43,605 nucleotides of DNA from Burkholderiaceae bacterium (lineage in GTDB: Bacteria; Pseudomonadota; Gammaproteobacteria; Burkholderiales; Burkholderiaceae_C). The translations under genes were made by a program, and so were the position numbers. Below, one piece after another: positions 24,434-34,000 of the stretch. The stretch is taken from positions 1-43,605 of the forward strand of contig JAIESZ010000321.1 of NCBI GenBank assembly GCA_019745615.1, given 5' to 3'. Within the stretch, counting starts at the first letter, position 1; each line of letters begins with the position of its first letter. The notes below the pieces were generated by a model, which was given only the letters and a program-made list of their open reading frames with translations, was not told where the DNA came from and did no database searches.

Positions 24434-27400
24434 TTAGGCTCCGGCAGGGGCAACGGGGGTCACAGGGGTGGCTGCGGGATGGCAGACGGCGGCTAGTACC
24501 TGAATCCAAGGCTGGGGCTCGGTGGTCAGGGTGTCGTTTACCCACTGGCGGTAGTCATCAAACACGCGGTTAATTTGTTGGCTGCGCTGCTCAAAGCGGC
24601 CCCGTTTGACGGTTTCTAATTGCTTGTCCAGCTCTAGCGTGAGCTGCTCTAGTTGCTTGCCTTGCAGGCGTTGCAACTCGGCCAAGGTGCCTTGCAGACG
24701 CTCGGTTAATTGGGCGGCAAAGGCTTGTTGGCGCTCTAGCATGAACTGGTGCATGGTTTGCACGGCTTGGGGCAAGGCTTGCTGCATCTGCGCTTGCAGG
24801 GCACTTAGGCCATCGGTATGGCCCCGGTTGGGTAAGCCACCGGCTTTGAGGCCGGCACGGTTGGCAAAGGTATCAAAGGGTTCGAGCGTGAAGCTGCCCT
24901 GTCCGACGCGGCTGGCCACTTGCCACTCTACCAAGAGGGGCTGGCCTTTGCGGTTGGGCACCAAGCTCATCAGGATAAAGGCTTGCTCGTCTATGGCCAG
25001 CTTATGGCTTTGCAGCAGCGGGGCTTTGTGGCGGCCAAAGTGCGTGACTACCCGGTCGCCCACCCATTCCATGATGGGGTGCTGTGGCCACAGGTAATGC
25101 AGTTGGGGCCAGGTGTCTTCTTCGGCGCGGGCTTGACGGGCGGTTTCGATAGCCGCCATCATGCGTTGGGTGTCCGCGCACAGGGAGTAGTGGTCATTGG
25201 CCGCTTGCACCTCGCGTGGCAGTTGGCGTAGGCGGTCTTGCAGGTCTTTGGGGGCGGTGATGGCGATGATTTGTTCGGCATCAGCGGCGCTCCATTGGCA
25301 CAGCGTTTGCCCTTGGTTGAGCTGAGTGAGTGCGGTTTTGGCGTAGTGGTAATCGCTGGTAAACAAGGAAGTAGGCTCTGCAATCTGCGCCAAACTGCTG
25401 CCGGTGGCGGGCGTTTCAGGGGCAGCGTCATTGGTGTCAGTCCCACCAAAGAGCTGCATCATCCAATCGCCTTCGTTGTCGGGTTCCTCATCGCTGGCTG
25501 CTTGGTCAAGTTGGGCTTGCACGGCTTCCGGTTGCAGGCCTTCGGCCATGAAGTTGGCCACTTTTTCGGCTTCTTTTTCCGGGTCAAACACGTTGAGGAA
25601 GGCCGAAGGGTCGCCCAAGTTCAGATAGGCTTGGTCGTCTTTGGCTTGCAGGATTTCTAAAATACGCAGGTCGCCGCGAATCTTTTCATTCACGGTTTCG
25701 GTGAACAGGTAAAGAATTTGCGGTTGGTGTTTTTGACCATAGCGGTCGACCCGGCCATTGCGCTGTTGGAACACCATGAGCGACCACGGCAAATCAAAAT
25801 GCACTAGGCGGTGGCAGAAATAATGCAGGTTCAGGCCCTCACTGGCCACGTCGGAGCACAGCAGCACGCGGATGGGGTCGTCAAGGCGGCCAAAGCGGTC
25901 TACCAGCTCTTGCTGTTCGGTGTCTGACATTTGCCCGTGCAGCACGGCCACTTGGTTGGGCTTGAGCTTGAGGTCTTGGCTGAGTTGTTTTTCTAGCCAA
26001 CGCAGGGTTTCAATGCGCTCGGAAAAGACGACCAAGCGGTCTTGGGCTTGGTGGGTTTGCCAAGCAAAAGCGGCTGAGGTCAGTTGCTGCAGCAGGCGTT
26101 GGTACTTGCTAAAACCGCTGGCGGTGGCATCATCGGTCAGGGCGCGCAGGCTATGGGCTAACTCTTGCAGGCTATCGACTTCTTGGGCTTCGGCGGGTGT
26201 GGGGCTGTGTTTACCGGTCAGCAGCTCGATGCGTTTCAGGGTAGATTCCAACGCTGCCGCTGGGCTAGAAAATAGTGCTTTTTGCATCCCCACACGTTGC
26301 AGCTGACTGGATAGACCGCCTTTGCGCTGGCCCCCTTGCGTGAACGATACCTCCAGCAAAGCGCGATAAGCGGCCTCTTCTGGGGCACTGGCGGCTTGGC
26401 GCAAGCACAGGGTTTCGCGTTCTTGAAAGTCGCTGGTCACCTGGTCTTTGATGTCTTTTTTGAAGCGCCGAATCACCAAACCCTTGCTGCGAAAGTCATC
26501 CGGCGTGTAGTGGTCGGGGTCGGAAATGGCTGTAGGGTCAAGCAGGCTCATGAGCGACGCAAAGCTGCGCGCTGAGCCATCGTGCGGCGTGGCCGACAGC
26601 AGCATGAGGGTATCTGAGCGGTTGGAAAGCAGCCGGGCTAAACGGGCGCGGCGCGATAAACCTGATTCACCGGCACGGGCAGCCACGTTGTGGCACTCAT
26701 CAATCACAATGATGTCCCACCAAGCGTTTTCTAGGTAGTTGCGGTACTCCAAATTATTTTTGAGCGTATCCATCGAGATGATGCTGCGGTCAAAATAATT
26801 GAACGGGTTATGGTTTGCCGGAATGCGATTGCGTACCCGTGCCAGCCCCAGCGAGTCCAGCCGCGTCAATGGAATGGAAAAACGGCTCCACCATTCTTTT
26901 TGGAACTGGGTAAGCATGGCTTTTTGCGTGACTACCAAGATGCGTTTGCCGCGCCCACGCTGGATGAGTTCGGTGGCCAGAATGCCCGCTTCTAGCGTTT
27001 TACCCAAGCCCACGGCGTCGGCAATCAGGATGCGCGAACGTGGTTGTCGTAATGCTTGTAAGGCTGGGTCGAGCTGGTAAGGCACTACATTCATCACGCC
27101 CCGATGGCCAAGATGCACCTTGTCATCGTTGGGGACGCTGCGCCGGCGCAGGCTTTCTAGGTAGAGGATAGAAGCGTTGTAGGTGGGACTGGCATCGGGC
27201 ACCAACTCGGTTTTGCTGGGGTCGAGAATTTCGATGGTGTCTTCTAGAGCGGTCAAAAACAGCGCATTCTGGCCACGCACTAAGTCAGAAATACCATCAC
27301 AGGTGAGCAAGTGACCACCATCGGTAGCGGGGTCCACGCGGCGAATCAGCCACTCTTCGTCACGGACAACGGCGCGTGCGCCTGGGGCAAATATGAGCAT
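24434..27400 (-). CDS. SNF2-type helicase (DrmD-like, DISARM)
   Basis: A 988-aa superfamily II ATPase: Walker A DAVGLGKTLEAG at about 128-139, DECHNVA box, MLLSATPHDG, then the C-terminal helicase half with VVFSERIETLRWLEKQL, LLCSDVASEGLNLH and motif VI QRNGRVDRYGQ. The last 300 residues include a long Gln/Leu-rich helical segment (about 890-950), probably a coiled coil. It stops 3 bp before the large methylase. SNF2 helicase followed at once by a giant adenine methylase is the drmD-drmMI arrangement of class 1 DISARM. The protein probably translocates on DNA and controls restriction or methylation. Alternative: a BREX- or Pgl-related helicase; no pglZ or brxC is present to support that. Confidence 0.85.
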   Translation of the reverse strand: MLIFAPGARAVVRDEEWLIRRVDPATDGGHLLTCDGISDLVRGQNALFLTALEDTIEILDPSKTELVPDASPTYNASILYLESLRRRSVPNDDKVHLGHRGVMNVVPYQLDPALQALRQPRSRILIADAVGLGKTLEAGILATELIQRGRGKRILVVTQKAMLTQFQKEWWSRFSIPLTRLDSLGLARVRNRIPANHNPFNYFDRSIISMDTLKNNLEYRNYLENAWWDIIVIDECHNVAARAGESGLSRRARLARLLSNRSDTLMLLSATPHDGSARSFASLMSLLDPTAISDPDHYTPDDFRSKGLVIRRFKKDIKDQVTSDFQERETLCLRQAASAPEEAAYRALLEVSFTQGGQRKGGLSSQLQRVGMQKALFSSPAAALESTLKRIELLTGKHSPTPAEAQEVDSLQELAHSLRALTDDATASGFSKYQRLLQQLTSAAFAWQTHQAQDRLVVFSERIETLRWLEKQLSQDLKLKPNQVAVLHGQMSDTEQQELVDRFGRLDDPIRVLLCSDVASEGLNLHYFCHRLVHFDLPWSLMVFQQRNGRVDRYGQKHQPQILYLFTETVNEKIRGDLRILEILQAKDDQAYLNLGDPSAFLNVFDPEKEAEKVANFMAEGLQPEAVQAQLDQAASDEEPDNEGDWMMQLFGGTDTNDAAPETPATGSSLAQIAEPTSLFTSDYHYAKTALTQLNQGQTLCQWSAADAEQIIAITAPKDLQDRLRQLPREVQAANDHYSLCADTQRMMAAIETARQARAEEDTWPQLHYLWPQHPIMEWVGDRVVTHFGRHKAPLLQSHKLAIDEQAFILMSLVPNRKGQPLLVEWQVASRVGQGSFTLEPFDTFANRAGLKAGGLPNRGHTDGLSALQAQMQQALPQAVQTMHQFMLERQQAFAAQLTERLQGTLAELQRLQGKQLEQLTLELDKQLETVKRGRFEQRSQQINRVFDDYRQWVNDTLTTEPQPWIQVLAAVCHPAATPVTPVAPAGA

Positions 27401-27490
27401 TCGGCTAGTTGGTTGGTGTCAGATACCCCACAGTGCTGGGGCAAAGCTTCCATCCTACGGGAAAGGAAGCAGCAAAAATGCATGAAGTTG

Positions 27491-28834
27491 TTACCCCAGC
27501 AAAGCAATCCGATGGCGTGCTTGCTCCAGTTGCAGCGTGAGCGACTGCACGCAAGGGGCAAAATCGGCAGAAAAGCGCCGTTCGCTGCACAGCTTGTCTA
27601 AGTAGCACTGTGCTATCGGCAAAACGTGGTGCCATACCCGTGCAGCCACACTGGGGTGAAAATCCAACGGAGGCAATGCGCTGTCTAAGCCACCACCGCT
27701 TTTGGGTTGAAAGCCCATCGGAAGCATGTCATAGGCCGGAGCTAAAGCATAAGGTCGGCCGTCATCGTTCAGGAAAGACAGGTTGCCCGCATGCATGTCG
27801 GTATTGCCAATCAAGCGGCCAAAGACGTACAAAACTTGCGTCGACTCGGCCGCGTCCGCATGGACTATCTTCTGCTGTACCAACTCATGCACCAACACCG
27901 GCCACGGTTGGTGTGCTTTGCCGATAAATTCTGCATCCAGTGCCGTCAATGAAATCAACCCACATCGTCCGAAAATTCCCACTCGGTCAAAGCGTTCTAC
28001 TTCCAAGAAGCGCTGGCCTTGATGGTCATGCAGCCAGCTGCGCGCTGCGTTGATGCCGGCTTCACGCAGGGTCTCCAGGGCTAAGTGCTCAGCCAGCAGC
28101 AAATCGCGCCAACGCTGGGTGATGGGATTGTTTTGCGCCAAAGAAAACTTCACCAGCACATGGGTGGAGCCAGCCGGGGTATGGGCATAGGCCGTGAATT
28201 TGGGTTGTTCACCTGCCGCAGACGAGACCGGGAAATCGCCCTGCGTTGCTTGTTCGGCCAGCTCAACATAGCGTGCAGCTTTGTCTGCCTCGGCAATCGC
28301 TTCAGGGGCTGTTTTGGCTAAAAAGTGGGCCCGGGCACTGTCTCCGAGCAGCAAATTGCCCACGGCATCGTGGCCGTGCGAGAGCAAGGCGCGCAAGGCG
28401 TCAGTGTCGCTCCAATGTTGGATGTGAATTGGTAAGCCTAAAGCGGCTGCATGGCGATGGGCATAAGCACGACCCAAAAAACCTTGTGGCCGCATATCTA
28501 GCAACCACCACGGCAGGCCATCGCTGTGCAGACTGGCACCATTGTCCTCTTGCATGACAAAGCCATCCTGGCGTACTGCAATCAAGACACCGAGCCGCTG
28601 GATTTGGCCCGCACGGTTGATACGGTACACGGGAACCTCTCCCACAGCTCGATAGCGGTCACGCAGGGCGTATTGCACCGCACGCGCCGCCCCCAAGCGC
28701 ACCAGCTCAGGCCCTAGCCGTGCCAATAACCGAGACAAAGTAGGCTGGCTGATGTCCAGTGCCGACAGCAACTGGCGCGGCTTTTGCGGCCCTCGTGATA
28801 AAAGCTGATGGAGCTTGTCGAAGTTATCTGCCAT
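27491..28834 (-). CDS. HipA/YjjJ-like kinase with N-terminal HTH
   Basis: This 447-aa protein has an N-terminal winged helix (about 1-50: KPRQLLSALDISQPTLSRLL) followed by a HipA-like kinase. Visible motifs are VLVKFSLAQ, RFLEVERFDR, the catalytic NTDMHAGNLSF near 342-352 and the metal-binding APAYDMLP near 368. HipA kinases phosphorylate glutamyl-tRNA synthetase and cause growth arrest. YjjJ-like members carry their own DNA-binding domain instead of a separate HipB. It lies 90 bp upstream of the SNF2 gene on the same strand and may be the first gene of the operon. The gap contains a CCCCA/TGGGG hairpin at 27426-27441. Confidence 0.88.
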   Translation of the reverse strand: MADNFDKLHQLLSRGPQKPRQLLSALDISQPTLSRLLARLGPELVRLGAARAVQYALRDRYRAVGEVPVYRINRAGQIQRLGVLIAVRQDGFVMQEDNGASLHSDGLPWWLLDMRPQGFLGRAYAHRHAAALGLPIHIQHWSDTDALRALLSHGHDAVGNLLLGDSARAHFLAKTAPEAIAEADKAARYVELAEQATQGDFPVSSAAGEQPKFTAYAHTPAGSTHVLVKFSLAQNNPITQRWRDLLLAEHLALETLREAGINAARSWLHDHQGQRFLEVERFDRVGIFGRCGLISLTALDAEFIGKAHQPWPVLVHELVQQKIVHADAAESTQVLYVFGRLIGNTDMHAGNLSFLNDDGRPYALAPAYDMLPMGFQPKSGGGLDSALPPLDFHPSVAARVWHHVLPIAQCYLDKLCSERRFSADFAPCVQSLTLQLEQARHRIALLG

Positions 28835-28863
28835 CCAAGAGCCCTATTTTGAATTGATGAATG

Positions 28864-28883
28864 AATCTATTTATGAATAGATT
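28864..28883. promoter_or_regulatory. Perfect palindrome upstream of the HipA-like gene
   Basis: AATCTATT, a 4-nt spacer and AATAGATT lie 30 bp before the HipA-like ATG. This is a plausible operator for the HTH domain of that protein. No promoter boxes can be fixed with confidence in 28835-29000. Confidence 0.55.
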
Positions 28884-29151
28884 TTAGGATGTTACCGTAG
28901 GCGGTGCGAGAGCTTAGAACGGCTGACGACAGCAGTCTTTCCTGCCTGAGAGGCTCAAAAATTCGTATGGGGTCTACTCCTTCCACGCCCCCTGAGACAC
29001 GGTGTTTAATACCGAGTGGATTTTTTCTCACCATGGTGAGTTACTCTTTGCCCGAGAATTCACCACGAGAACTCATACTGAACGTGGAATTCCACTGGAA
29101 TGGTCTGCCAGAGACCTGACCTCTGCACATCAAGCCCCCTGGGACATCAAC

Positions 29152-29973
29152 GTGAATACAAATTGCGCACAGCTTGAAACCACCAACACCAGTGGCCCAC
29201 GTTTTGAGAGATACATTGGCATCGACTACAGCGGTGCCGAAACCCCGATGAGCAGCCTCAAAGGATTGCGGGTGTACATGGCCACAACTCACACGGATGC
29301 GATAGAAGTGCAGCCCCCGCCGAGTCCGCGCAAGTACTGGACACGGCAAGGCGTGGCGCATTGGTTGCTACAAACCTTATCCGAACCCATACCGACTATC
29401 GTTGGCATCGACCACGGGTTTTCTTTCCCGCTGCAGTATTTCCAGTACCACCAGATACCACCAGACTGGGATATCTTTCTGAGGGATTTTCAGTACCACT
29501 GGCCCACTGACGGCCAATACATTTACGTGGACTTTGTACGCGATGGTTCGGCTGGTAGTGGTGCCTTGCGCACTGGCCATCCAAAATGGCGTCGTATCAC
29601 GGAACAACGCTGCCGAGCCAAGTCCGTTTTCCACTTTGATGCTCAGGGCTCGGTTGCGAAATCCACGCACTCTGGCTTGCCCTGGTTGCTCTTTCTGCGA
29701 CAAAAGCTTGGGCAGTTGCACTTTTGGCCCTTCGACGGATTCTGTGCTGCTGCCGGCAGCTCAGTCGTTGCCGAAGCATATCCAGCTCTTTACAAGCACT
29801 GTTTTACCCCCAATCCGGATATGACCGGCGACCAGCAGGACGCATGGGCTATTGCCTGTTGGCTCAAGCAATCAGACAACGATGGAAAACTACAAATTGC
29901 TATGCAGGCTCCCTTAGACATGGAGACGCGACTGATGGCGGAAATTGAGGGCTGGATACTCGGTGTGGCTTAG
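29152..29973 (+). CDS. DUF429-like predicted RNase H-fold nuclease
   Basis: A protein of about 273 aa. Motifs fit the DUF429 family: an N-terminal strand with an acidic residue (RYIGIDYSGAETP), a second strand IVGIDHGFSFPL, VVAEAYPALY, and a C-terminal DQQDAWAIACWL. These give the Asp/Asp/Glu/Asp spacing of RNase H-like enzymes. I prefer the GTG at 29152, because the family motif begins near the N-terminus; an open frame extends up to a GTG at 29002 but looks non-native. It is a lone plus-strand gene, divergent from the HipA-like gene. The substrate is unknown. Confidence 0.7.
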   Translation: MNTNCAQLETTNTSGPRFERYIGIDYSGAETPMSSLKGLRVYMATTHTDAIEVQPPPSPRKYWTRQGVAHWLLQTLSEPIPTIVGIDHGFSFPLQYFQYHQIPPDWDIFLRDFQYHWPTDGQYIYVDFVRDGSAGSGALRTGHPKWRRITEQRCRAKSVFHFDAQGSVAKSTHSGLPWLLFLRQKLGQLHFWPFDGFCAAAGSSVVAEAYPALYKHCFTPNPDMTGDQQDAWAIACWLKQSDNDGKLQIAMQAPLDMETRLMAEIEGWILGVA

Positions 29974-31430
29974 TGCAGCCATGGCACGAGCACAGACAAT
30001 CGGCATCAAACTGTTTTACGAACCAGCGCTGCCAACAGCACAGCCAGCATTGGCCTCAATCAAGTAATTTCCGCCTAAATAGGCCCAGAGCAAGGGGCGG
30101 GGTGCCTGAAAGGGTTTCAAGCCTGCTCTTATTCGTTTTTTACCAATCCAGCCAGAAAAGCAGAGTACATCAATGAACGTGCGTGCTTTGCAGCGAGCCT
30201 CTATCTGAACACTATCATCCGACAGAAATGTTCCTAGCAGACCGACCACTTACACCAGCATTTCAGGTGCGCATTACATCCAGAACACGAAACCTGCCCA
30301 ACAATCACTGATGCATGCGGCGTACACATGCTATCTGACCGTCAACTCTGCTAAGCCACATAGACAGCATGAGATGCTTAGCTGTTCATCCCGTGCGTAT
30401 GCTTCAAAAGAAGCTGCCACGGCGACTGAAATATCAACGAGCCAGCAGTTCAATCTTTGCGCAACACCCCGGTCACAGACCAGTCCAAGCCCCAAAGTTT
30501 GACCAAAAAAATAACCCTGTCTGCACGAGCCGAAAAACGGCATCCTATGTCGGAGAGGTCCGGGGGGCTACATGACTCTCCTAGACGTCGGAGAGGTCCA
30601 GGAGGCTACGAATTTTTGGAGCTCAAAATCCCCACTTTTTAGACCTTTTGCGGCCAGTGCGAGAACAGTCATAAGTACGCCATGCCCCCCAACTCTGAGG
30701 CCTGTACAGCCCTGGTACTGCCCTGATTTCTTCGAGAAATTTCGGCCCACTTTTTGCAAAAACCACCTCGGTTCTCACAGGAAATCTGAGCGCTTTCAGC
30801 ATTGAGATGTCTCAAAATTTATGTAGTAGCGGCGCTATCTACGAGCGCTCCAACGATATTGAAAGCGTCCTGAACAAGCAATTTTCAGTCCGTATCGACC
30901 AGTGGCGTGGGCAGGTTTGACGCTGATTGAGTGCTTTGCTATCGGGAGCAAACACATGGAAAGAACCTGCAAAGTGCTTGCAACCACCCTGACTAAGCCA
31001 TAAAAAAAAGCAGCTTGCAAAGCTCCAGAACCAGCCATAGGTTGAAACGTCTGGAAGCTCTTCAGGTTCTACTTGACCTGTCTGCAAGAGCCCAGGCACT
31101 CAATCGGGCCATGTGGATTGGCTAAAAAAATTGAGAAGCGAAAGGCTTTCCTTAGGTCTTGGGCAATGCAGCAACCCCGCAAATCTTCCTGATAAATCGG
31201 CTTTTTTCAGCTCGACGCTGGTGTTGCGAGGTTTTCTAGCCCGTACCTTACCGCACCAAACAGTGCTTCGAAACAGGCTACTTTTTAGCGGAACTGCTTT
31301 GTTGACGAAGCTGATGGCCGATGCACGTGGCTCAACATCCAACAAAAATGGGCTTGCAGAACGAGGCTCCCAGAGCAGCAAAAAACACCTGGTAAGTACT
31401 GTCAGGGTGCAATGCTTCACCGCCGTGACA
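29974..31430. other. Gene-poor stretch of about 1.45 kb
   Basis: Only short, mutually overlapping frames on both strands; none has a recognisable motif and ribosome site together. It contains a short direct repeat (separate entry). It may be decayed mobile DNA. The plus-strand frame at 31113-31820 mostly overlaps the better-supported minus-strand gene at 31431-32231 and is not called. Confidence 0.4.
30549..30609. repeat. Two 23-bp direct repeats, 38 bp apart
   Basis: The words at 30549-30571 and 30587-30609 (gtcggagaggtcc, then ggctac) differ at two positions. There are only two copies, in the gene-poor stretch. The role is unknown. Confidence 0.6.
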
Positions 31431-32231
31431 TCACAGGGAGACACTTTTCTCACCAGCCAATGCCATTACTGTAGGACGCAAGTCCGTCCAGCCGCTGGAG
31501 CGCTTGAATTGTTGACGCTGATTCAGAGCTGCAATCGTGTCGGATGTGTTGAACCACATTTGCTGGACTTCTCTCACAGTACGTTCATCGAATTCATAAC
31601 CGCGGGGAAACTGGTTCCTCTCGACTGGCAGCATAGCTTGAATTTCAGCACAAGCGCGATTGATGCTGTACAACAATTGCCTAAGCCGTGCATCCGCTTG
31701 CGTGGCATCCGGCGCGGTTTGTTCAGGCTGCTGTTCACGTTCAGCTTCCCTGGCCAGTACCAACACATGCTGCACATCTTGCAATATCAAACGTGCGGAC
31801 TGCTGAATTTTGGGGTCTGAGGCATAGGTATAACATTGAGCGCAGGAAGCAGCTTCGTGTACCTGTTGCTGGCCAAAATTCAGCCATGCCCTCATTTGCT
31901 CAAGGTCAGCAAGCCGGTTTTTTTGCTCTTGTACTTTGCGCGCTGGTTCTAAGACACGGGTTTCGATGGCCCGTATGAGTTCTTGATAACGCTGAGGCTG
32001 GCCAGCCGTAGCTTGCTGGAGTTGCTGGTGAAAGTCAGTCGGAATCTCGGTCAATCGGTTGGGAAAAGAGCACACGTACTGCTGTGTAGTCATACCACCT
32101 TTGCCATCCTTACTTTTCACATAGTGGTTGCGGTACAGCATGACGCTACTGGAGTTGAACTTCAGGTTGACAGAACAGGGGCCTGTGATGATGGCAGCCT
32201 TGGCGGAAGTTGATTTACGAATAGCACTCAT
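31431..32231 (-). CDS. Hypothetical protein, 266 aa, mostly helical
   Basis: Not recognised. The N-terminal 45 residues are basic and Ser-rich and may bind nucleic acid. A KDGKGGMTTQQYVCSFPNRL segment follows, then a long Gln/Ala/Glu-rich helical region (about 70-200) likely to form coiled coils. A GAGGA ribosome site precedes the ATG. It stands alone on the minus strand with gene-poor DNA on both sides. The composition is compatible with a plasmid- or satellite-encoded structural or regulatory protein, but nothing fixes a function. Confidence 0.65.
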   Translation of the reverse strand: MSAIRKSTSAKAAIITGPCSVNLKFNSSSVMLYRNHYVKSKDGKGGMTTQQYVCSFPNRLTEIPTDFHQQLQQATAGQPQRYQELIRAIETRVLEPARKVQEQKNRLADLEQMRAWLNFGQQQVHEAASCAQCYTYASDPKIQQSARLILQDVQHVLVLAREAEREQQPEQTAPDATQADARLRQLLYSINRACAEIQAMLPVERNQFPRGYEFDERTVREVQQMWFNTSDTIAALNQRQQFKRSSGWTDLRPTVMALAGEKSVSL

Positions 32232-32419
32232 TAAAAATCCTCAAAAAAAGTTGATGAGGACGTATAGTTAACTTGGCTACGGAAGTAGGGCCTTCAAGTG
32301 AGAAAAAATTCACCATGGCGCGCACACAAAGTACTGCTGCACCACTGTGCAGAGCTTGGGTGGCTCGTTGCACAACAAAACCGAAACCCGTTCAACTTAC
32401 CAGTCAGCGTTTTGAGCTG

Positions 32420-32566
32420 AATGTAGGGTGTGTAGGGTCATGTATGTTCTTCCATATAGGGACCGTATTGCGGCACACATACATGCATTTTTTTATGTGC
32501 TCTTGCGCATCTGCCCGAAGTAGCCTGAAACAGGAAAATGCTACACAACCCTACACACCCTACATT
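32420..32566. repeat. Perfect 19-bp inverted repeat with nested arms
   Basis: Left arm 32420-32438 (aatgtagggtgtgtagggt) and right arm 32548-32566 are exact reverse complements, 109 bp apart. Directly inside the left arm, catgtatgt (32439-32447) pairs with acatacatg (32477-32485). Each outer arm itself contains the word tgtagggt twice in a row with a small spacer. This could be a branched RNA, a recombination site or binding sites for an initiator. The whole of 32232-32839 has no gene. Confidence 0.75.
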
Positions 32567-32839
32567 GTTTGGAAGCCTCAGCATTGGGCTTGATGGTCAA
32601 TTTTTGCGTAATCGAGTTGGAACTAGAGACCAAAGCAGCACGCCTCGCCCCCAGTAGCAGCCGTTTTCTGAGCTGGCGTTCTGGGTACATTTCGTCTGGC
32701 AGGCACAGCTGGCATGTAAATTAGCAGCACATCACCTGGCCCGCAGTGCATTTGCTCTAAAGCATGGTCGCAATGGGCTAAAGTGTGCTGGGTAGAGTCG
32801 GTGCATGACTGGCATCGTTTTCTTTTCTTGGAGGACGTC

Positions 32840-33667
32840 ATGGCTTTGCGCGACTATTTGAACGAACAAATGCTGGGAATTTTGGCCAGCTACCAGTCCA
32901 GCGGGGTAGTACACCACATCGGTGTCGTCTATCCTCGGCTCAACAATGAGCTACAAATTTTCATTCCGCGCGGCCATCAATTGGCACTGGGGTCACTGGT
33001 AACAGTCCATTTGGATAACCGCACAGGAGTCGATGAGCTCGATGCAGAGCTGCGGGTGTATCGCACCTCATACAAAGGGCGTGTACAGGCAGTCGATGAA
33101 AATTGGTTGGTGCTGGAGCCGCTGGACTACAGCCTAGTTCACGGTGTGCGTGCAGTAGATGGTTTTACAGCACCGGGCTACGCTTTTCCAATGGATGCTC
33201 GGCCAGAGCAAGCCTTGCCCTTGAGCCATTTGCAAGCTATTCCTCCGATAGAGCTGAAAGACCATGACAACAAAGTGGGGGTGCTGAGCACTTTGGCCAA
33301 AGGCCAGCCGCACACTACCGTACTGGCTTTTTTATCTACGGCAGAAGATGATGTATTCCTCATCTCTATGCCCGATACATTCAAGGCCTTGCAACTGCGG
33401 CGCAACCCTCACTGCTTTTTCACCATTGATGAGCGTGCAAAGTTCACCTTTGAGCAATCGATTGAGTGGAACTACACCATCGTAGAGATGCGGGCGCACC
33501 AAATACCGACGACAGCCCCGTTGTTTGAACAGGTACGCCGTGCTTTTATCCTGAAGAATCCCTGGGAAGTTGGGTTTTTTCTCAGTCCAGTATTAGAAAT
33601 GTTTCACTTACAGCGCATAGGGCTGGTGTGCGCAGGCCAAGCGCGGCCCTTCGTACTAGACAGCTAA
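32840..33667 (+). CDS. Pyridoxamine 5'-phosphate oxidase-fold (FMN-binding) protein
   Basis: A 275-aa protein. A strong GGAGG lies 7-12 bp before the ATG at 32840, so the longer upstream frame is rejected. The N-terminal 120 residues form a beta-rich, possibly PilZ-like domain. From about 135 to 240 it resembles the flavin-binding split barrel of PNPOx-like proteins (VGVLSTLAKGQPHTTVLAFL, FLISMPDTFKALQLRRNPHC, then FTIDE). It ends with EMFHLQRIGLVC, typical of dimer contacts. Probably an FMN or heme-binding oxidoreductase; the substrate is unknown. It has no operon partner. Confidence 0.65.
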   Translation: MALRDYLNEQMLGILASYQSSGVVHHIGVVYPRLNNELQIFIPRGHQLALGSLVTVHLDNRTGVDELDAELRVYRTSYKGRVQAVDENWLVLEPLDYSLVHGVRAVDGFTAPGYAFPMDARPEQALPLSHLQAIPPIELKDHDNKVGVLSTLAKGQPHTTVLAFLSTAEDDVFLISMPDTFKALQLRRNPHCFFTIDERAKFTFEQSIEWNYTIVEMRAHQIPTTAPLFEQVRRAFILKNPWEVGFFLSPVLEMFHLQRIGLVCAGQARPFVLDS

Positions 33668-34000
33668 GTGCAACCTGGCTGCGTGTTCTTGACGCAGTTG
33701 CCCCATAGTACATGCCTTACTTCACCATTTCGTGGTAAATTACTTTCAAGCCGAAAGGCTTGGTGCTTGAAAACGCCTTTGGTAACGCGGTTGCAACCCC
33801 CAACGAAAAGCGGGGTTTTTTCACGTCTAAATTTTGTGCTCTGGTGTTCATTCGCCACGGCACGCCGGTTTGGACGGGATGGGCTATGTCGTAAGGCTAG
33901 CCGCGTGGCGTTACCCACGTTTTCAACATCCCGTCCATCAACTGTGCTTGAAAACGCGGTCGGTGGGTTCTAAACAAGCCTCGTAACGGAGCACGTTTCT
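33668..34000 (+). other. Leader region resembling the ash/icd region of P4-like satellites
   Basis: The word GTGCTTGAAAACGC occurs twice, at 33763-33776 and 33944-33957. Both strands have open, Arg/Ser-rich frames of the kind found in the regulatory leader of P4-like satellite elements, and a hairpin-like tract ending aaaagcggggtttttt lies near 33805-33820. I recognise the pattern from P4-type immunity regions, but the assignment is from memory and needs a search. It leads directly into the gene at 34001. Confidence 0.45.

Noticed and set aside
19167-27400. BREX system
   Set aside because: A PglX-like methylase is present, but no PglZ, BrxC, BrxA or BrxB anywhere in the window; SNF2 next to the methylase fits DISARM better.
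28900-29000. Glycine-type riboswitch before the DUF429-like gene
   Set aside because: A few words (cctgagagg) look riboswitch-like, but the conserved core and pairing could not be found.
31113-31820. 235-aa plus-strand frame
   Set aside because: It overlaps the minus-strand 266-aa gene for half its length, has no motif and lacks a ribosome site; the minus-strand gene has GAGGA and consistent helical composition.
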